Translations under genes and position numbers: made by a program
Shown: one piece after another, positions 22,561-34,037 of the stretch
Layout of the letters: each line of letters begins with the position of its first letter
How positions within the stretch are numbered: position 1 is the stretch's first letter
Notes under the pieces: generated by a model
What the model was told of the DNA's origin: nothing
The model's database searches: none
The model's input: only the letters and a program-made list of their open reading frames with translations
Origin: Pelodera strongyloides
Taxonomy: Eukaryota; Nematoda; Chromadorea; Rhabditida; Rhabditidae
DNA: 64,000 nucleotides
Assembly: GCA_036852015.1 (NCBI GenBank)
Contig: JAANDG010000036.1
Coordinates: 213,501 to 277,500 of the forward strand
Reading direction: 5' to 3'

Positions 22561-25500
22561 TTATTTTAATTCTCCATCCATCCATTTTTTTTCAAACTTC
22601 AAAAAAAAAAAAGTTTTATTGCATATCCCAGACCCAGACCTGCGGGCCACCTCCATAAAATCGCTCAACTCTTTCACGTGAGACTCTTTGTGCTTGGGAA
22701 GTGTGTCCATAAGTTCGGTCACCTAAATGTTTGGAGATTGATAGAGAACCTATGACTTAATTCACTTAATATAGGTAAATAGAAGAGGTTTACTTAGCAC
22801 TATAATTATTTAAATCATGTTCCCCTTTGTTTAAGGTTCATCAAAGTAGAAAATCATTCCATATTGCGTTTAGTTTATTCCTCCTTTTTCTTGCGACATT
22901 GCGAACACTGTTCTTTAAGTTGCGCAACTTTTGAAGTGTAGGCGTGTACTTTGTACTCAGCTTCTCAGCTAGTTACCTTGCGCAACTGCTGCTCAAACTG
23001 TTTGTACGTCTCGTCGTATACAGCACTTTTCACTTGGACCAGTGTTGGATCTTTGGCGGCCTAAAGGTAAATTATTATATGTTTTTGGATTTCATTTGTA
23101 TTTATCTATTTTAGCCTTAGTCTTCCTAACGCTGGACTGACCTCTGACCTACAGGGAGGTTTAATTTAGACTTTCAACTAGTAATTTAGCATTTGGCTCG
23201 TTCATGCATGCCCAACTTAACTTATTTTGTATTTTGTCATGATAATTGTGGTCTTATTTCTATGAACATACTTATCACTAATCAGTCGTGTCGTAATCGG
23301 AAATAATCACCTTTAAATCATGTTTTGCAAAGTCCATTTCGTGACGGCGCTTTTCAAGCTCTGAATTTCGTTTATAGTTTATATTTAAATAAATAACTAT
23401 TCATTTCGAAAAGAAGTTTTAATATGCCGTTTCTTTAAAAATTTTCACATGTAGTGGTGTGCAAATGTTCTTAAAAATATCCGTTGCACCTGCTTCACAT
23501 CATATTGTGCTTGTTCTATTGTGCATGAGATCATATTTTTGCTGAGAGCAATATCTACCAATCTTACTAATTTAAGAAGTAATAGTCTACAAGTCCACCG
23601 AGGAGGGAGGAGGGGGGGCGCAGTGGCAAGCGCCTTGTTCCACGCCACCGGTCGGTGGTTCGAGCCCGGCCCGGAACCCCTTCACCTCACCAAAGGTGTA
23701 AAAGGTGGTAGCTGGGTAAAACCGGTGGAGATAAATCGGCTTCCCGAGAAAATTGGCCTCCGGGAAGTTTAAAGGCCAGTTCGTCCGGCTTCAGAAATGA
23801 ACCGGACCCCGGTGCACCGTTTCTGCGGATTCGGTTGATATAACCCGGTACACTATCACTTTTAAGTCCACCGAAAACGAACTAATATGTTATCATACCT
23901 CTCCTTGCCATTCCAATTGCCCAATATTCAGTGTTGATAAACGTCCTGAAAGATCCGATGACTGGACTGACTCTAATGCGTGCAGGTGCAGTCCTTATAA
24001 TTAACTAGATTGTAGACAGTTAACGTTAGCGAAAGAACGCTTTCCGTGACAACTTACTGGTTTGAGAAAGATGTCACTTTCTTTGGTACCCCCACACACA
24101 CTGCGAAACGTTGGCCTGTGCGCGGCCGGCATATGGCGCGCAGCGGCGCAGTCTACAAAAAAAGGCCTACACCCGGTGGGTGTAGGCCCCATTTTTACAT
24201 ATGTACTTGGTGTTGGTTCTTTTCTAGTTAAGCGTTGCGTAGTTGCGTTACCGAATCCCATGTACAGCTTTTCGTGATTTTTGAATGTGCTCCCGGTGCA
24301 ACTCGCCCAATTTCCGAATTGTATGCAAATTATGCTGATAGTTCTGGAAATTGCAAAAATTACGATACATCTGATCTTCGATCTTCCTAATTATGTAGTG
24401 TTCCTAACCAAAACCAACAGGCCAGCAGAAGTTTTCTCGAAATTCGCAATCAGAATGGAAAGATTGATGGTTACTTAGGTTACCCCTAGCAACCACATAC
24501 ATGTCTTTTTAATTATCTAAATAGCAATTACTATATGCTTTTATGCCATGACAGCGTCTCTTGCGTTTTCTTATTATTTATTTTTTAAACATTTAAATAA
24601 TATGTTGCGACTGACTGTGTAAGATTTGAAGGAGTCGCCCTCCTGGAACAAGTCTTCCAGCTCTTCAAAGGGGTCCTGACGCTTGGGAGGGTCCATCTGC
24701 ATTCGTGGGTCATTCTGAATTTGAATAGTTTAATTGGAACTCTTTCCGTTTGTGTTCTACCAGTTCTGTAAAAAAACTGAAAACGGTTGGAATTTTGGAA
24801 AATCTGGCTTGAATTTGTTCCTCTAGAACTTAAAGCGTATGTATAGTCGTAGTCGTGTTAGTCGTGTGCCCTCACTTGAATCTGAATCTGGAACGCACAC
24901 TAATATGTGGATCTGTATGTGCTTGTGCTTGACTTTTTATTTTAATAAGTCCCTGTTCTGACCCCACTTTTAAGTAAACTAGGAGTTTTCCCTTCTGTTT
25001 GCAGTATCATTGCGTCTAACGGTCTAACTCTTTAGTCGTGTCAGCACTTGACTTTTTTTGCAATATCTTATCTTTTTATGGGAAATGAGAAACGCGGAAT
25101 TTGTTCCCAAGAGACTGTAAACTATTAAGGCTAAGCCTGCAATCTGCACTTCTGAGAGTGATGATTCACCATACTAAGGTTCATAAAAACAAAGTAGATT
25201 CAATGCGGGAAGATTAGTTTTTTTGCAGACATAAAAGGCCGGTGTGGCCGTGCGTGCGTTATTCATTCAAACATAGTTGTGAACTTCTAAACCTCTAATG
25301 GCTGTGATTTATAACTGATTTAATTGAGTAGAGTATTTGTTAATCCTGTCCTGTGCAATGGCTGTTACTTATAACTAATTTAATTAAGTAGAGTATCTGT
25401 TAATCCTGTGTTATATTAAGAATTAAGCTTGTTTTTTTTGCCGGGCGTCTAATCCTTTAACCTTACCATATCGCGAAAAGCAGGATTTTGTTGCACAGCG

Positions 25501-28500
25501 CAAACGATCGCCTCCGATAGTTCGTCGAGGCATAGCTGAAAGAAACATGATTATGAGTTTTAATTCTTGTTGTATTTGTATTTATTTTTACATAACTACT
25601 ATATTAAGTTTCAAGTGTAGTACCTGCTGGAGCAAATTACACGAACAATTTAATCTAAGATGCCCAAGATACTATGGATGAACGTAGGCACCTGGGCCTT
25701 AATTCGGTAGAGTTGTATACAATTACTTAAAGGGAATATGTAGGCACTCAAAATGAGCAAAACAACTGCGAAACTAGAGTTTCCACACCAGACATGAATT
25801 TAAGTAGGCGAGTGAATATGTAAATTCGAATATTCTGATTTGCATGCAAATATGTCGCTGTTGCATGCTATATGCCGATGTATGCACACATATGCTAAAT
25901 TTTTGCTCCATCAGAACTGCCGTGTAAGCCAGGGTATCAGTAAACGCGTTTACAATGGGAAAGATGAACTTTGAAAATCATCTTCTTTTAAATGGGAAAC
26001 TTTTGACAATTTTTGTTGTTGTTTCCTTAATGAGGAACACACATTCTATTAATACAGCTTAACTTCAAAAAGGGCATACATATTCCCTTTAAAGGGATCG
26101 GTTCACCTTAAATTGTGTCTGTTTTTTTTGTTTCTTTATTTTCTATAAGGGATAATAAAAATTTGGAATACAAAAAGTAGTGTTCTATTTCAATACTCAC
26201 GGAGATATTAGGTGATAAAGTGGTGGATTGATCGGTCCAAAATGGCAAAGGGTAATTGTCCTGACTAGAGACACTTACCCTTTGCCATTTTGGACCGATC
26301 AATCCAACACTTTATCACCTAATATCTCCGTGAGTATTGAAATAGAACATTACTCTTTGTATTCCAAATTTTTATTATCCCTTATAGAAAATAAAGAAAC
26401 AAAAAAAAAACAGACACAATTTAAGGTGAACCGATCCCTTTACTTACTTTATAACCATCAATGTCATCAAAGGCATCCTTGAGCGCCTTGGAATACTCGG
26501 TCTTTTCCGTGATTCCAATGTTTTCCTTGAATTTGTGAAAGAGTTTCTTCATCTGAAAATCGTTTCGTTGCGCAACTCTATACTCGTTCTTTAAGTTCTA
26601 TCCTCTTTATTCTTTCTAGCATTGATTATGCCTTTTACGGGCTCCGGGCGTTCTGATAAGGTCGAACCGGGCGCAGGTGGAAAGATTTTTAGAGTGCTTT
26701 TTGTTTTATTTGGATTTAGATTTAGTAGAAAGTTGTGTGGGTGGAAAGGGGGAAAATGTTTTATGAATTTACATTATAAGATAAGTGACTGTTATTGTTC
26801 ACGTGTGAATACCACTTTATTCAGACATACATCATCACACATAGACTTAAGCATGTAGAATCCAGGGTCCCGTTTGCTCTCGAAGTCGGGGATCTTCATT
26901 TTTAGCTCCAATCCAAGGCGGTGTCTCTTAGCCGATGTGTCCCATAGAGTGAAGTATACGGTAGAAGACAGCACAGAAGATAATACAGAGCGAAACGTCC
27001 GTCCTAAGGCTAGGCAAGGAAGGGGAGCACCTTAACTTTATTCCCGACGCCGTGGCATGTTTGCAAGATGGTAGCACTGGGCGGGATTCGAACCCGGGTC
27101 GTATGGGTGAGAGACGAGAACTTTGCCAGTGAGCCACGACGCCCCTAAAGGAGCCAGTGAGCCACGACGCCCCTCACGGGTTTGGAGTCATTACATTATA
27201 AGTGACTGTTATTGTTCACGGGTTTGGAGTCATTACATTATAAGTGACTGTTATTGTTCACGGGTTTGGAGTCAATAAGACTACTAAGAAGTAAAACAGG
27301 GATAACAACTTATACCAATACCATAATAGAGCATCAAAACTTAAAACTAAACTAATTGAAACACTATCCCATTAAAAGGTGAAAGCGTGAAGGCGTTTCG
27401 ACTGCAATTCGTCTAATTGTATAGGAGGAAGGAATCTAAATCTAAATCCACCACCGTAACGTAACCGCACCTTATTTCCACCCTGCGCTCCAGCTGTATC
27501 GATTGTTTGGATATTACCGCGTCCTCCTTGTGGTTCGCCATTGCTGTTTCCAGATTTTTGAGTTTTGCTGGTGGATCTGTATATACTTCTAGTCTAAGTA
27601 TAAATTGCATAAACTTCGGTTTAACCACTTAAGACTTAAAGCGAAATGCCAGCTCCTTTGGAAAATTTGCATATGATAAGCAAATCCTATGTATCCTATG
27701 CTAATTTTGCGCGATAGCCGTGGACGATCGCGCAAAATTAGCATAGGATACATAGGATTTGCTTATCATATGCAAATTTTCCAAAGGAGCTGGCATTTCG
27801 CTTTAAATCGAAGTGTTGGCCGGTTTTTGAAACGCATCTCAAGTAATTGCATATCTATGCTTTTATGCAAAGTGGGATCTAATAGGGGGTCTAGTTTTTA
27901 TTCTAATTTTTGCACATTTGCATGTGCGATGCGGCATAAGAAAGCAGGTGTACGCAATGCGTTTCAAAAACTGGCCGGTATTTGGTATTTCGCTTTAAGA
28001 TGTCTCGTCGATTTGATGACCTTATTCAAAATTAAACTTAGAGGTAGACCACTCGTGCCAGGGAATCAGTATGTTCCTTGATGAGTGGTTCTTTATTTTT
28101 ACCTTGCGTAAACAAGAGGCGGTTGTGACTTTGTTTTTTTCCATTTGAGTCGGCCGTGACTTAGTGACACGTGGGCTTTACCCTAATTTTTTCCTTATCT
28201 CGAGCTATTTAACCCCAGCTCTTCCAGCAAACAACGACAATTTCCCTCTGTGACTGTTATCACTGATTTTTTCTTCGTTTAGCGGATTCAACCCTTCATT
28301 TTCATTGTTCTTTTTTTGGGGTTTATCGTTCGATGTATAATTCCACAAGTACGAGTGAGATAGGGACCCGGTTTCTATCCTATGCGTATGCTAGAGTTAA
28401 CAGTTCGTAGTTTATAGTTTATGTTTATTTTGGATTCGTTTGTTTCTAGACAGTAAGAGAACGAAAAGTGTTTGTCGTGGGCAAGAAACTCACTGATTCT

Positions 28501-28603
28501 TGTTCTTGATCTCCATCTGGGATTTTGATTGCGGTGTTGGGGTGTTTATTTGCGATTTGCTGACAAGCACGGGTGGTTGCGGGGGTGCCGGTGGGGTTGA
28601 CAT
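22561..28603 (-). CDS. BAR-domain protein (endophilin/amphiphysin-like fold)
   Basis: BAR dimers bind and bend membranes in endocytosis and trafficking. Exons: 28494-28603, 27518-27593, 26448-26552, 25467-25535, 24616-24714, 24252-24343, 23899-23945, 23490-23515, 23311-23358, 22977-23060 and 22561-22722, all phase-consistent. The N-terminus is proline-rich (MSTPPAPPQPPVLVS). The BAR region runs from MKKLFHKFKENIGITEKTEY through AVQQNPAFR, NYQHNLHTIRKLGELH and KRRHEMDFAKHDLK to SHVKELSDFMEVARR. The lysine-rich helix and the QNPAFR and KRRxxxDxAK patterns are hallmarks of the family. About 305 residues if the last exon runs to the TAA at 22561; the final 25 residues are doubtful, since a donor-like GTCTGG follows MEVARR. 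No SH3 domain is seen, unlike endophilin. An acceptor TTTTTAG precedes the start by seven bases. Confidence 0.85.
23590..23835 (+). mobile_element. tRNA-derived SINE in a BAR gene intron
   Basis: The head (GGGGGGGCGCAGTGGCAAGC, then CGGTGGTTCGAGCCCGG) has box A and box B spacing of a tRNA, but the stems do not close. A GC-rich body follows to about 23835 (GGTGCACCGTTTCTGC, ATATAACCCGG). It is inserted against the gene's direction in the intron between exons at 23899 and 23515. Confidence 0.72.
24161..24187. repeat. Short GC-rich hairpin
   Basis: GGCCTACACCC and GGGTGTAGGCC form 11-bp arms with a two-base loop in a BAR gene intron. It could be the remnant of a MITE or a small structured RNA; nothing else supports a function. 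Confidence 0.6.
25727..26092. mobile_element. TTAA MITE with AGGGAATATGTA ends
   Basis: TTAAAGGGAATATGTAGGC at the left is matched by GCATACATATTCCCTTTAA at the right. The right TTAA is also the left TTAA of the next element. It lies in the BAR gene intron 25536-26447. Confidence 0.8.
26089..26442. mobile_element. TTAA palindromic MITE (AGGGATCGG family), copy 2
   Basis: Nearly identical arms of about 165 bp, same family as 6969-7332. The right flank is TTAC instead of TTAA, and its last bases overlap the splice donor of the BAR exon at 26448. Confidence 0.88.
27000..27146 (-). mobile_element. tRNA-derived SINE
   Basis: On the minus strand GGGGCGTCGTGGCTCACTGG is followed by CCGGGTTCGAATCCCG, which are tRNA box A and B; acceptor stem halves do not pair. 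The body continues to about 27000. The block AGCCAGTGAGCCACGACGCC is repeated just upstream at 27150-27170. Confidence 0.7.
27174..27275. repeat. 42-bp tandem repeat, about 2.5 copies
   Basis: The unit starts CACGGGTTTGGAGTCATTAC and ends GTGACTGTTATTGTT. A related piece lies on the other side of the SINE at about 26775-26805, so the SINE seems to have inserted into this repeat. Confidence 0.8.
27636..27806. mobile_element. Near-perfect TTAA hairpin MITE
   Basis: Arms of about 79 bp, apparently identical, flank an 11-bp loop (AGCCGTGGACG). The ends are TTAAAGCGAAATGCC and its complement. It shares its right TTAA with the next MITE. It lies in BAR gene intron 1. Confidence 0.93.
27803..27998. 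mobile_element. TTAA MITE of the GCGAAATACCGGCCGG family
   Basis: TCGAAGTGTTGGCCGG with TTTTTGAAACGC at the left, GCGTTTCAAAAACTGGCCGG at the right, ending CGCTTTAA. It abuts the hairpin element at 27636. Confidence 0.82.
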
Positions 28604-28619
28604 TGTTGGGCTAAAAATG

Positions 28620-29900
28620 TTTTGTAAGATGCTTCATTCATATACCTACTGCTACAGTCCTGTTGGTGCAATGGACACGGCAGCAACTAGCAACAAGAGA
28701 ACATTTATTTCTTTTCTATAATTGCACGTCCAATGTTAGTTAGTTAGTTAGTTCATAAGTGTCTAATTTACTGGATGTAATCCATTTATCCATTACTGTG
28801 TCTGTTTCAGTAACTAAAGTACCTTGGCTGCGTAATTGTTAGGAGTAATGGGAAATAAAACGTTGAAACATACACTTGTTTTTGTTTAAGCGAAGGGAAG
28901 TTTGTTGCAGTGTGCGTACTTGTGTGTGGCTCGATTTATATATATTTTTGCTTGGTAACTGGGTATGCTAATCAATATTTGTATTAGCAGTTATTTACCT
29001 GCCTTCCTTCTTCCTATGTGTTTCGCGTTACATTTTTCATGTCTGACATTTGTTACTTTCTGCTTTTGCACGTACTCTAGATTAATTTAATAAAAGAAAA
29101 ACTATAATGCATATATACTAGTGCAATAAACATAAAAAGAGAAGTAATATGGCCCATATTAGAAATATGGGACCCCGTTTCGACCCCAGTCGCATACGAG
29201 GAGTTTTACGTGTGATCAGTAATTAGTCGAAATTCGAAATCGAATTTCGACTTCCGAATGTAGATATTCGGTTTGACTGTGGTTAATTTGTTATTAGCTA
29301 AAAGTTTGGTTTTCGACTTGCGCAATGAAATATGATTATATGAAATAAGAAATAGGATTTGCGCAATAAAATGCCACACACCACCCATTGCATTGCTGAT
29401 TTTGAATATGAATATTGATCGAGTGCAAGTTTAGTCTTGCAAGTTTAGTTTTGCTTTAACTTGTACTTTTAGTTTATCGATGGTGTTAACTTCCTTCACA
29501 ATTTTATAATTATACGGGGGCTGGGATTTAATAACTCTATGTGTGACTCATATAGTGGTGTGATTGTGTGTGCCACGATTTTGTTGCGTGTGCGAGAAAA
29601 AGAAATGGATGTGATAGGACGAATAAGCTTGCGCAATCTCAGTTTTCGCAAGGTTTTGCCGATATGAAGCGTTTTGGGCCTCATTGCCTCATTCATGCAT
29701 CTTGCAACACAACGATACCACCTTATATCAAACGTCTCTGTTATATTTCCATGGCTTGTTCCGTCCCATATTCCCGTATTTATACTTATTCGTTCGCGTT
29801 TGATATTCTGGTTTGGTTTCTCTTTCTTTATTTATTCGTGCGCGATAACTAGAATTTTTACTATTATTATATTTAAAGTAATTATTTTTGTGTTTCAGAT
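28620..29900. promoter_or_regulatory. Divergent upstream region of BAR and RING genes
   Basis: The two genes point away from each other over about 1.3 kb, so both promoters must lie here unless trans-splicing hides more distant ones. I see no clear TATA box or operator and no other exon. It includes a TTAG tetranucleotide run at about 28738. Confidence 0.45.
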
Positions 29901-29911
29901 CAAAAAGTGAC

Positions 29912-32900
29912 ATGGCTTCTTCATACGCGAATGAGTGTCCGATTTGCACCCATAACTGTGAGTTTCCTCGTTTATATTCATTGTCATATTATTGAAAAAT
30001 TGGGTGGATTATACCATTGGGAGTTGAGCACTAGAAAATTCAATCAACGAGAGCGGGACGCATTCACAGTACAGTTGCTTGTCCAGTCGCAGTCCTGTAG
30101 ATGTAACGTACTTCATTTGATGTTTGCCCAGGAAAATATGAAGTGCTTAATAATATTGATTTATTGATTACATTCAAAGTGCATAATCAAAATGCAACCC
30201 TCAGACGGCAGTGCGTATAAAGACATCCCATACTGACAAGGGGTCCTACTGTATGTGTCATATTTCTAGTAGCAAGTAAGCAAATAAATTCCACGATGAA
30301 ATAAATTACTTTGCTGAGGAGGCATTTAAAACTCCATATAATTTGAGTTTGAGACGCAATTGCTTTCAGATGAGCCGGATGGCGATCATGCCCCCTTCAG
30401 TCTGCCGTGTATGCATTCCGTGTGTCAGTCGTGCGTGAACGAGTGCACTTCAAAGAAACTGCAAATGTGAGTAGCTTCGAAAATAAAGTGTTATTGGCAA
30501 TTGGACCAGTAACCTGTTTGATATATGTGTTGGGCTAGTGCGCCCTATTATATGTGCCCTCAAGCAGGAGTACTTCCGGCGTAAAAGTGTAAAGGCTTAA
30601 TAATACTGTCAAGTAAGCTGGAGAAGGAAAAGGAGGATGAAACAAAGTGGTAAAATATTTAACTTTAACTTCAGGGTGTGCGGTACCTGTGCTGCCAAGT
30701 GCGATACCTCTGTTGCTAAGAAGAACTTTGCGCTCATTGGTAAGTATCGGTATATGGCTTTTTCTACGTATTATTAGCTATTGCACTGGTATTGTAGAAG
30801 TGATGTAGTGCACCATTGTTACTTATACATATGCCAGCGCCAGAGTTATCTATCTACATTGGTAGCTGGCTAGCTGTAAGTCTGGGTAAAATGAATAGGT
30901 TTCTCGAGCGGATTGGCCACGAGGCCGAGGCGTGTTAAAGCTGACTGACCCATTTCATGTTAACGCGAAATACGGCCCGTTTTTGAAACTGAAACGCATC
31001 ATGGACAACTGAATTTCTACGTGGTTATGCTAATTTGCTCGAATTTAGCTCGATTTTTTATTCTAATTTACGTTCATTTGCATAAGCAGCATAAGAATGC
31101 TGGTCAACTCAATGTGTTTCAAAAACCGGCCGGCATTTCGCTTTTAAATGTTAAAGGTGGTGTTATTATCCTCTTTCACTTTCAGATTACATGAACAAGG
31201 AGAACCCGACCGGCAAGCGAATGATTGGCTGTGGTGGGTGCAAGAGGAACGATATTGTTGACAGGTGGGATTATTTAGTTTTTAGATATTTGAAAATTTC
31301 TGATTTTCGATATTCCAGTTCCAGACATAAGGAAGAGATATTTTAGTGGGATAAGTTGGTTCTTGCTTCTTGTAATGGAATACTTTTGGCATAAAACCCT
31401 AATTTTGAAGCAATTGTTGTTCGCCGTCATGATGTTTCACGGTCTGTAGATAAAGAAGTGTTTTTACTGTATGTTATGATTCATATATCCGTAATGCTAG
31501 TTGGCTGGCTTTCCAGTTGTAGATTACGAGTTGTGATAGTGACGTGTTTAGTTAACTTATTTAAGTTAACTAAACATAATAACCAAGAATAACATAATAA
31601 AGTTAACTGATAATTGAAGGTGCATGGTGTGCACAACTTGTGCGCAAGCTGGCAATGTCGATCCCCTCAAGGACACGGAAAGCGCTGTAAGTTTTCTAAA
31701 AATGTTGCTGTAGTAGTGATTTCGAGAGTACCCGAGTAACTAACGAAATAGTGTAAGCTTCATAAGAATCAAAAGTGTGCACATTCAAGTGTGGTTCGGC
31801 ACGGTTTACAGTTTAGTTCAACAAAGCGCTTAGCGCTACAAACACGAGGTGCTCGCTACCGTTTAGAATTAGAACTGAACGAGGATTTCAATTGTTCAAT
31901 TGGCGCGTAAATGATGTCTCTAAATGTCTATCATTGATGATCGTTGTTTTGTATTTGTATTATCGCAAAAATTTTGCAGGTTCTCGTCTACGTCTTCTGC
32001 GGCTACTGTGCCATTTCGGAGCATCAGAATCACGGTCACAAGATCCAGAGCTTCATCACCGATAAGTCGGTATGTCTAATTGTCTAATTCAATCTCTCAT
32101 TCTCATTTTATGAGGTTTCCAAGTCTCCCAAAAAATCGGTGTGATTCTGACAATACTACCGTATTTCTGCACCACGTAACTTGCAATTGCTCATATAATA
32201 TAAAAATAAAATAAAAATATTCTCGTGTAGTTCCAAAATACCGTAAATTCTCACACCATACTTGGAAACCCCATAATATAATTAAGCTAAACAATGTTTA
32301 AGCTGTACACTATCGCTATTCTATTCATTACGGAAAAGGGTGCATCCCTTTTCTCCAGTTAACCTAGTTTTCTTTGTTTACCGACTTTACCGTCCGCGAG
32401 ATGACATTATGACATATAACTGATCTTGGAATACGGTAACGGTATGCGCCTGAGGCCGTAACAAAAGTAGCTGGTAGCTTTGAGTTTGGGTGGTTCGTGC
32501 TTCGTGCGTGGTTTATGCACTGGTTATGTATGGGGTTCTTTTGCGTTCCAGTCTAGTAATACTAACTTTAAGTTACTAACCAAAATTCGTTTCAGAGGCT
32601 CGCACGTGATGGCGCTGATATTCGCGCCAAGCAGAAGGAGATGAAGACCATGTTTGGACTGGGACAGAGAGCCTGGAGAGAGGCAGAGTATTCGGTCGAC
32701 TGCTTTGATACGGTACTGTCTATTCATGTTTACTTTATTATTATTATTTTCTTTGTCTGTGTACGTATGTGCGCGTAAGTGCATGCGTGTGTGCATGCGG
32801 ATTTATGCGTGCGTGTGTCCATGTGTGTATGCGGATGTATACGTGTGTGTGGTGTGCATGCGGACGTATGCGTGCGTGTGGTGTGCATGCGGATGTATAC

Positions 32901-34003
32901 GTGCGTGTGGTGTGCATGCGGACGTACACGTGTGTGACGGTGGGCATCACGTCTGGTTTCTGGTTGCCCTTATCATGTATTTTGTTTAGTAATTGGTGTA
33001 TTTTAGGTGTCATCGGTTGTCGCCAAGTACGTGATGGCCGCCAAGGAGTCGGCAGTCGCTGAGCTCTTGCGTTAGTCATTTTTTAATTACAACTATTCCT
33101 TTTATTACTGTCGTCCTTCGTCCTTACGTACATCACATTGATGTCGTATCGTCGTATGCAGTATCGAACGAATAACCAAATGTCGTTTATAGTTAGCGGT
33201 TGATAGCCGAGCTATGTGTTACACTGTATCATTATTTCAATTCTTGCCTATTCCAAACAACAGTGAAAGGATACTTTTCAATACTCAATTATTATTATTA
33301 TTTTACTTTTTTTAAATTAAAGCCTTTTGTTTCAGTGACCGAGTTCCAAAAGAACCACGACGCCGCGTATAAAACCATCGATGATGAGCTGCTGCCAGTC
33401 TTCCGCACAGCAACCGAGAAACTGAAGGTACGGTAGGATTATTTATTTACTACACAGAAAAGTGGAAAACCCGATATGGCCCCGATTATTTTCCAGAAAA
33501 CCCGATTTGGCCCCGATCAAGGCCGGATTTTTTGAGGGGCTTGATCGGGGCCATGTCCGGGTTTTTGGTTTCCCATGCAACTACTAACTGTACGTAATAA
33601 TTTACCACGTAAATTGGCAATAGTTGTTTACATTGCATGTGTTAAATGTGAATTAATGTTGTGGAAAACACATTAAACCTCCGCATTTCTATTATATATG
33701 TTTCCCTTCTATCCACGAATAAAGAGTTCAATTGCGTGACCTCCAAATTTGCAATATTGAAACTTATAGACCTCTGTGGATAACATGGTCAAGATGCTCC
33801 CTCCCGGTGCCGTCAAGTTGCCCAGGAAGGACGTTATTCTTGCAGGTTTGTTTTTTGTTTAGCATGAAAATCACCGAGTCGACTACCTTGAAAGTACTGT
33901 AGCGGGCTGCTCATCATCTCTTTTCTTATCAAAACCTACATGATTTGAGTTGTACAGGAGCAGGGAGGACCTTTAGAGGACAAATTACAGGTCCCGACTC
34001 AAG

Positions 34004-34037
<34 letters not shown>

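Noticed and set aside
27065..27146. tRNA gene
   Set aside because: Acceptor stem halves do not pair; it continues into a SINE body.
27689..28081. 130-codon plus-strand frame
   Set aside because: Crosses two TTAA MITEs, opposite to the BAR gene intron it lies in.
32654..32989. Plus and minus frames rich in Met/Cys or His/Thr
   Set aside because: Other-frame readings of RING exon 7 and the GT-rich minisatellite.
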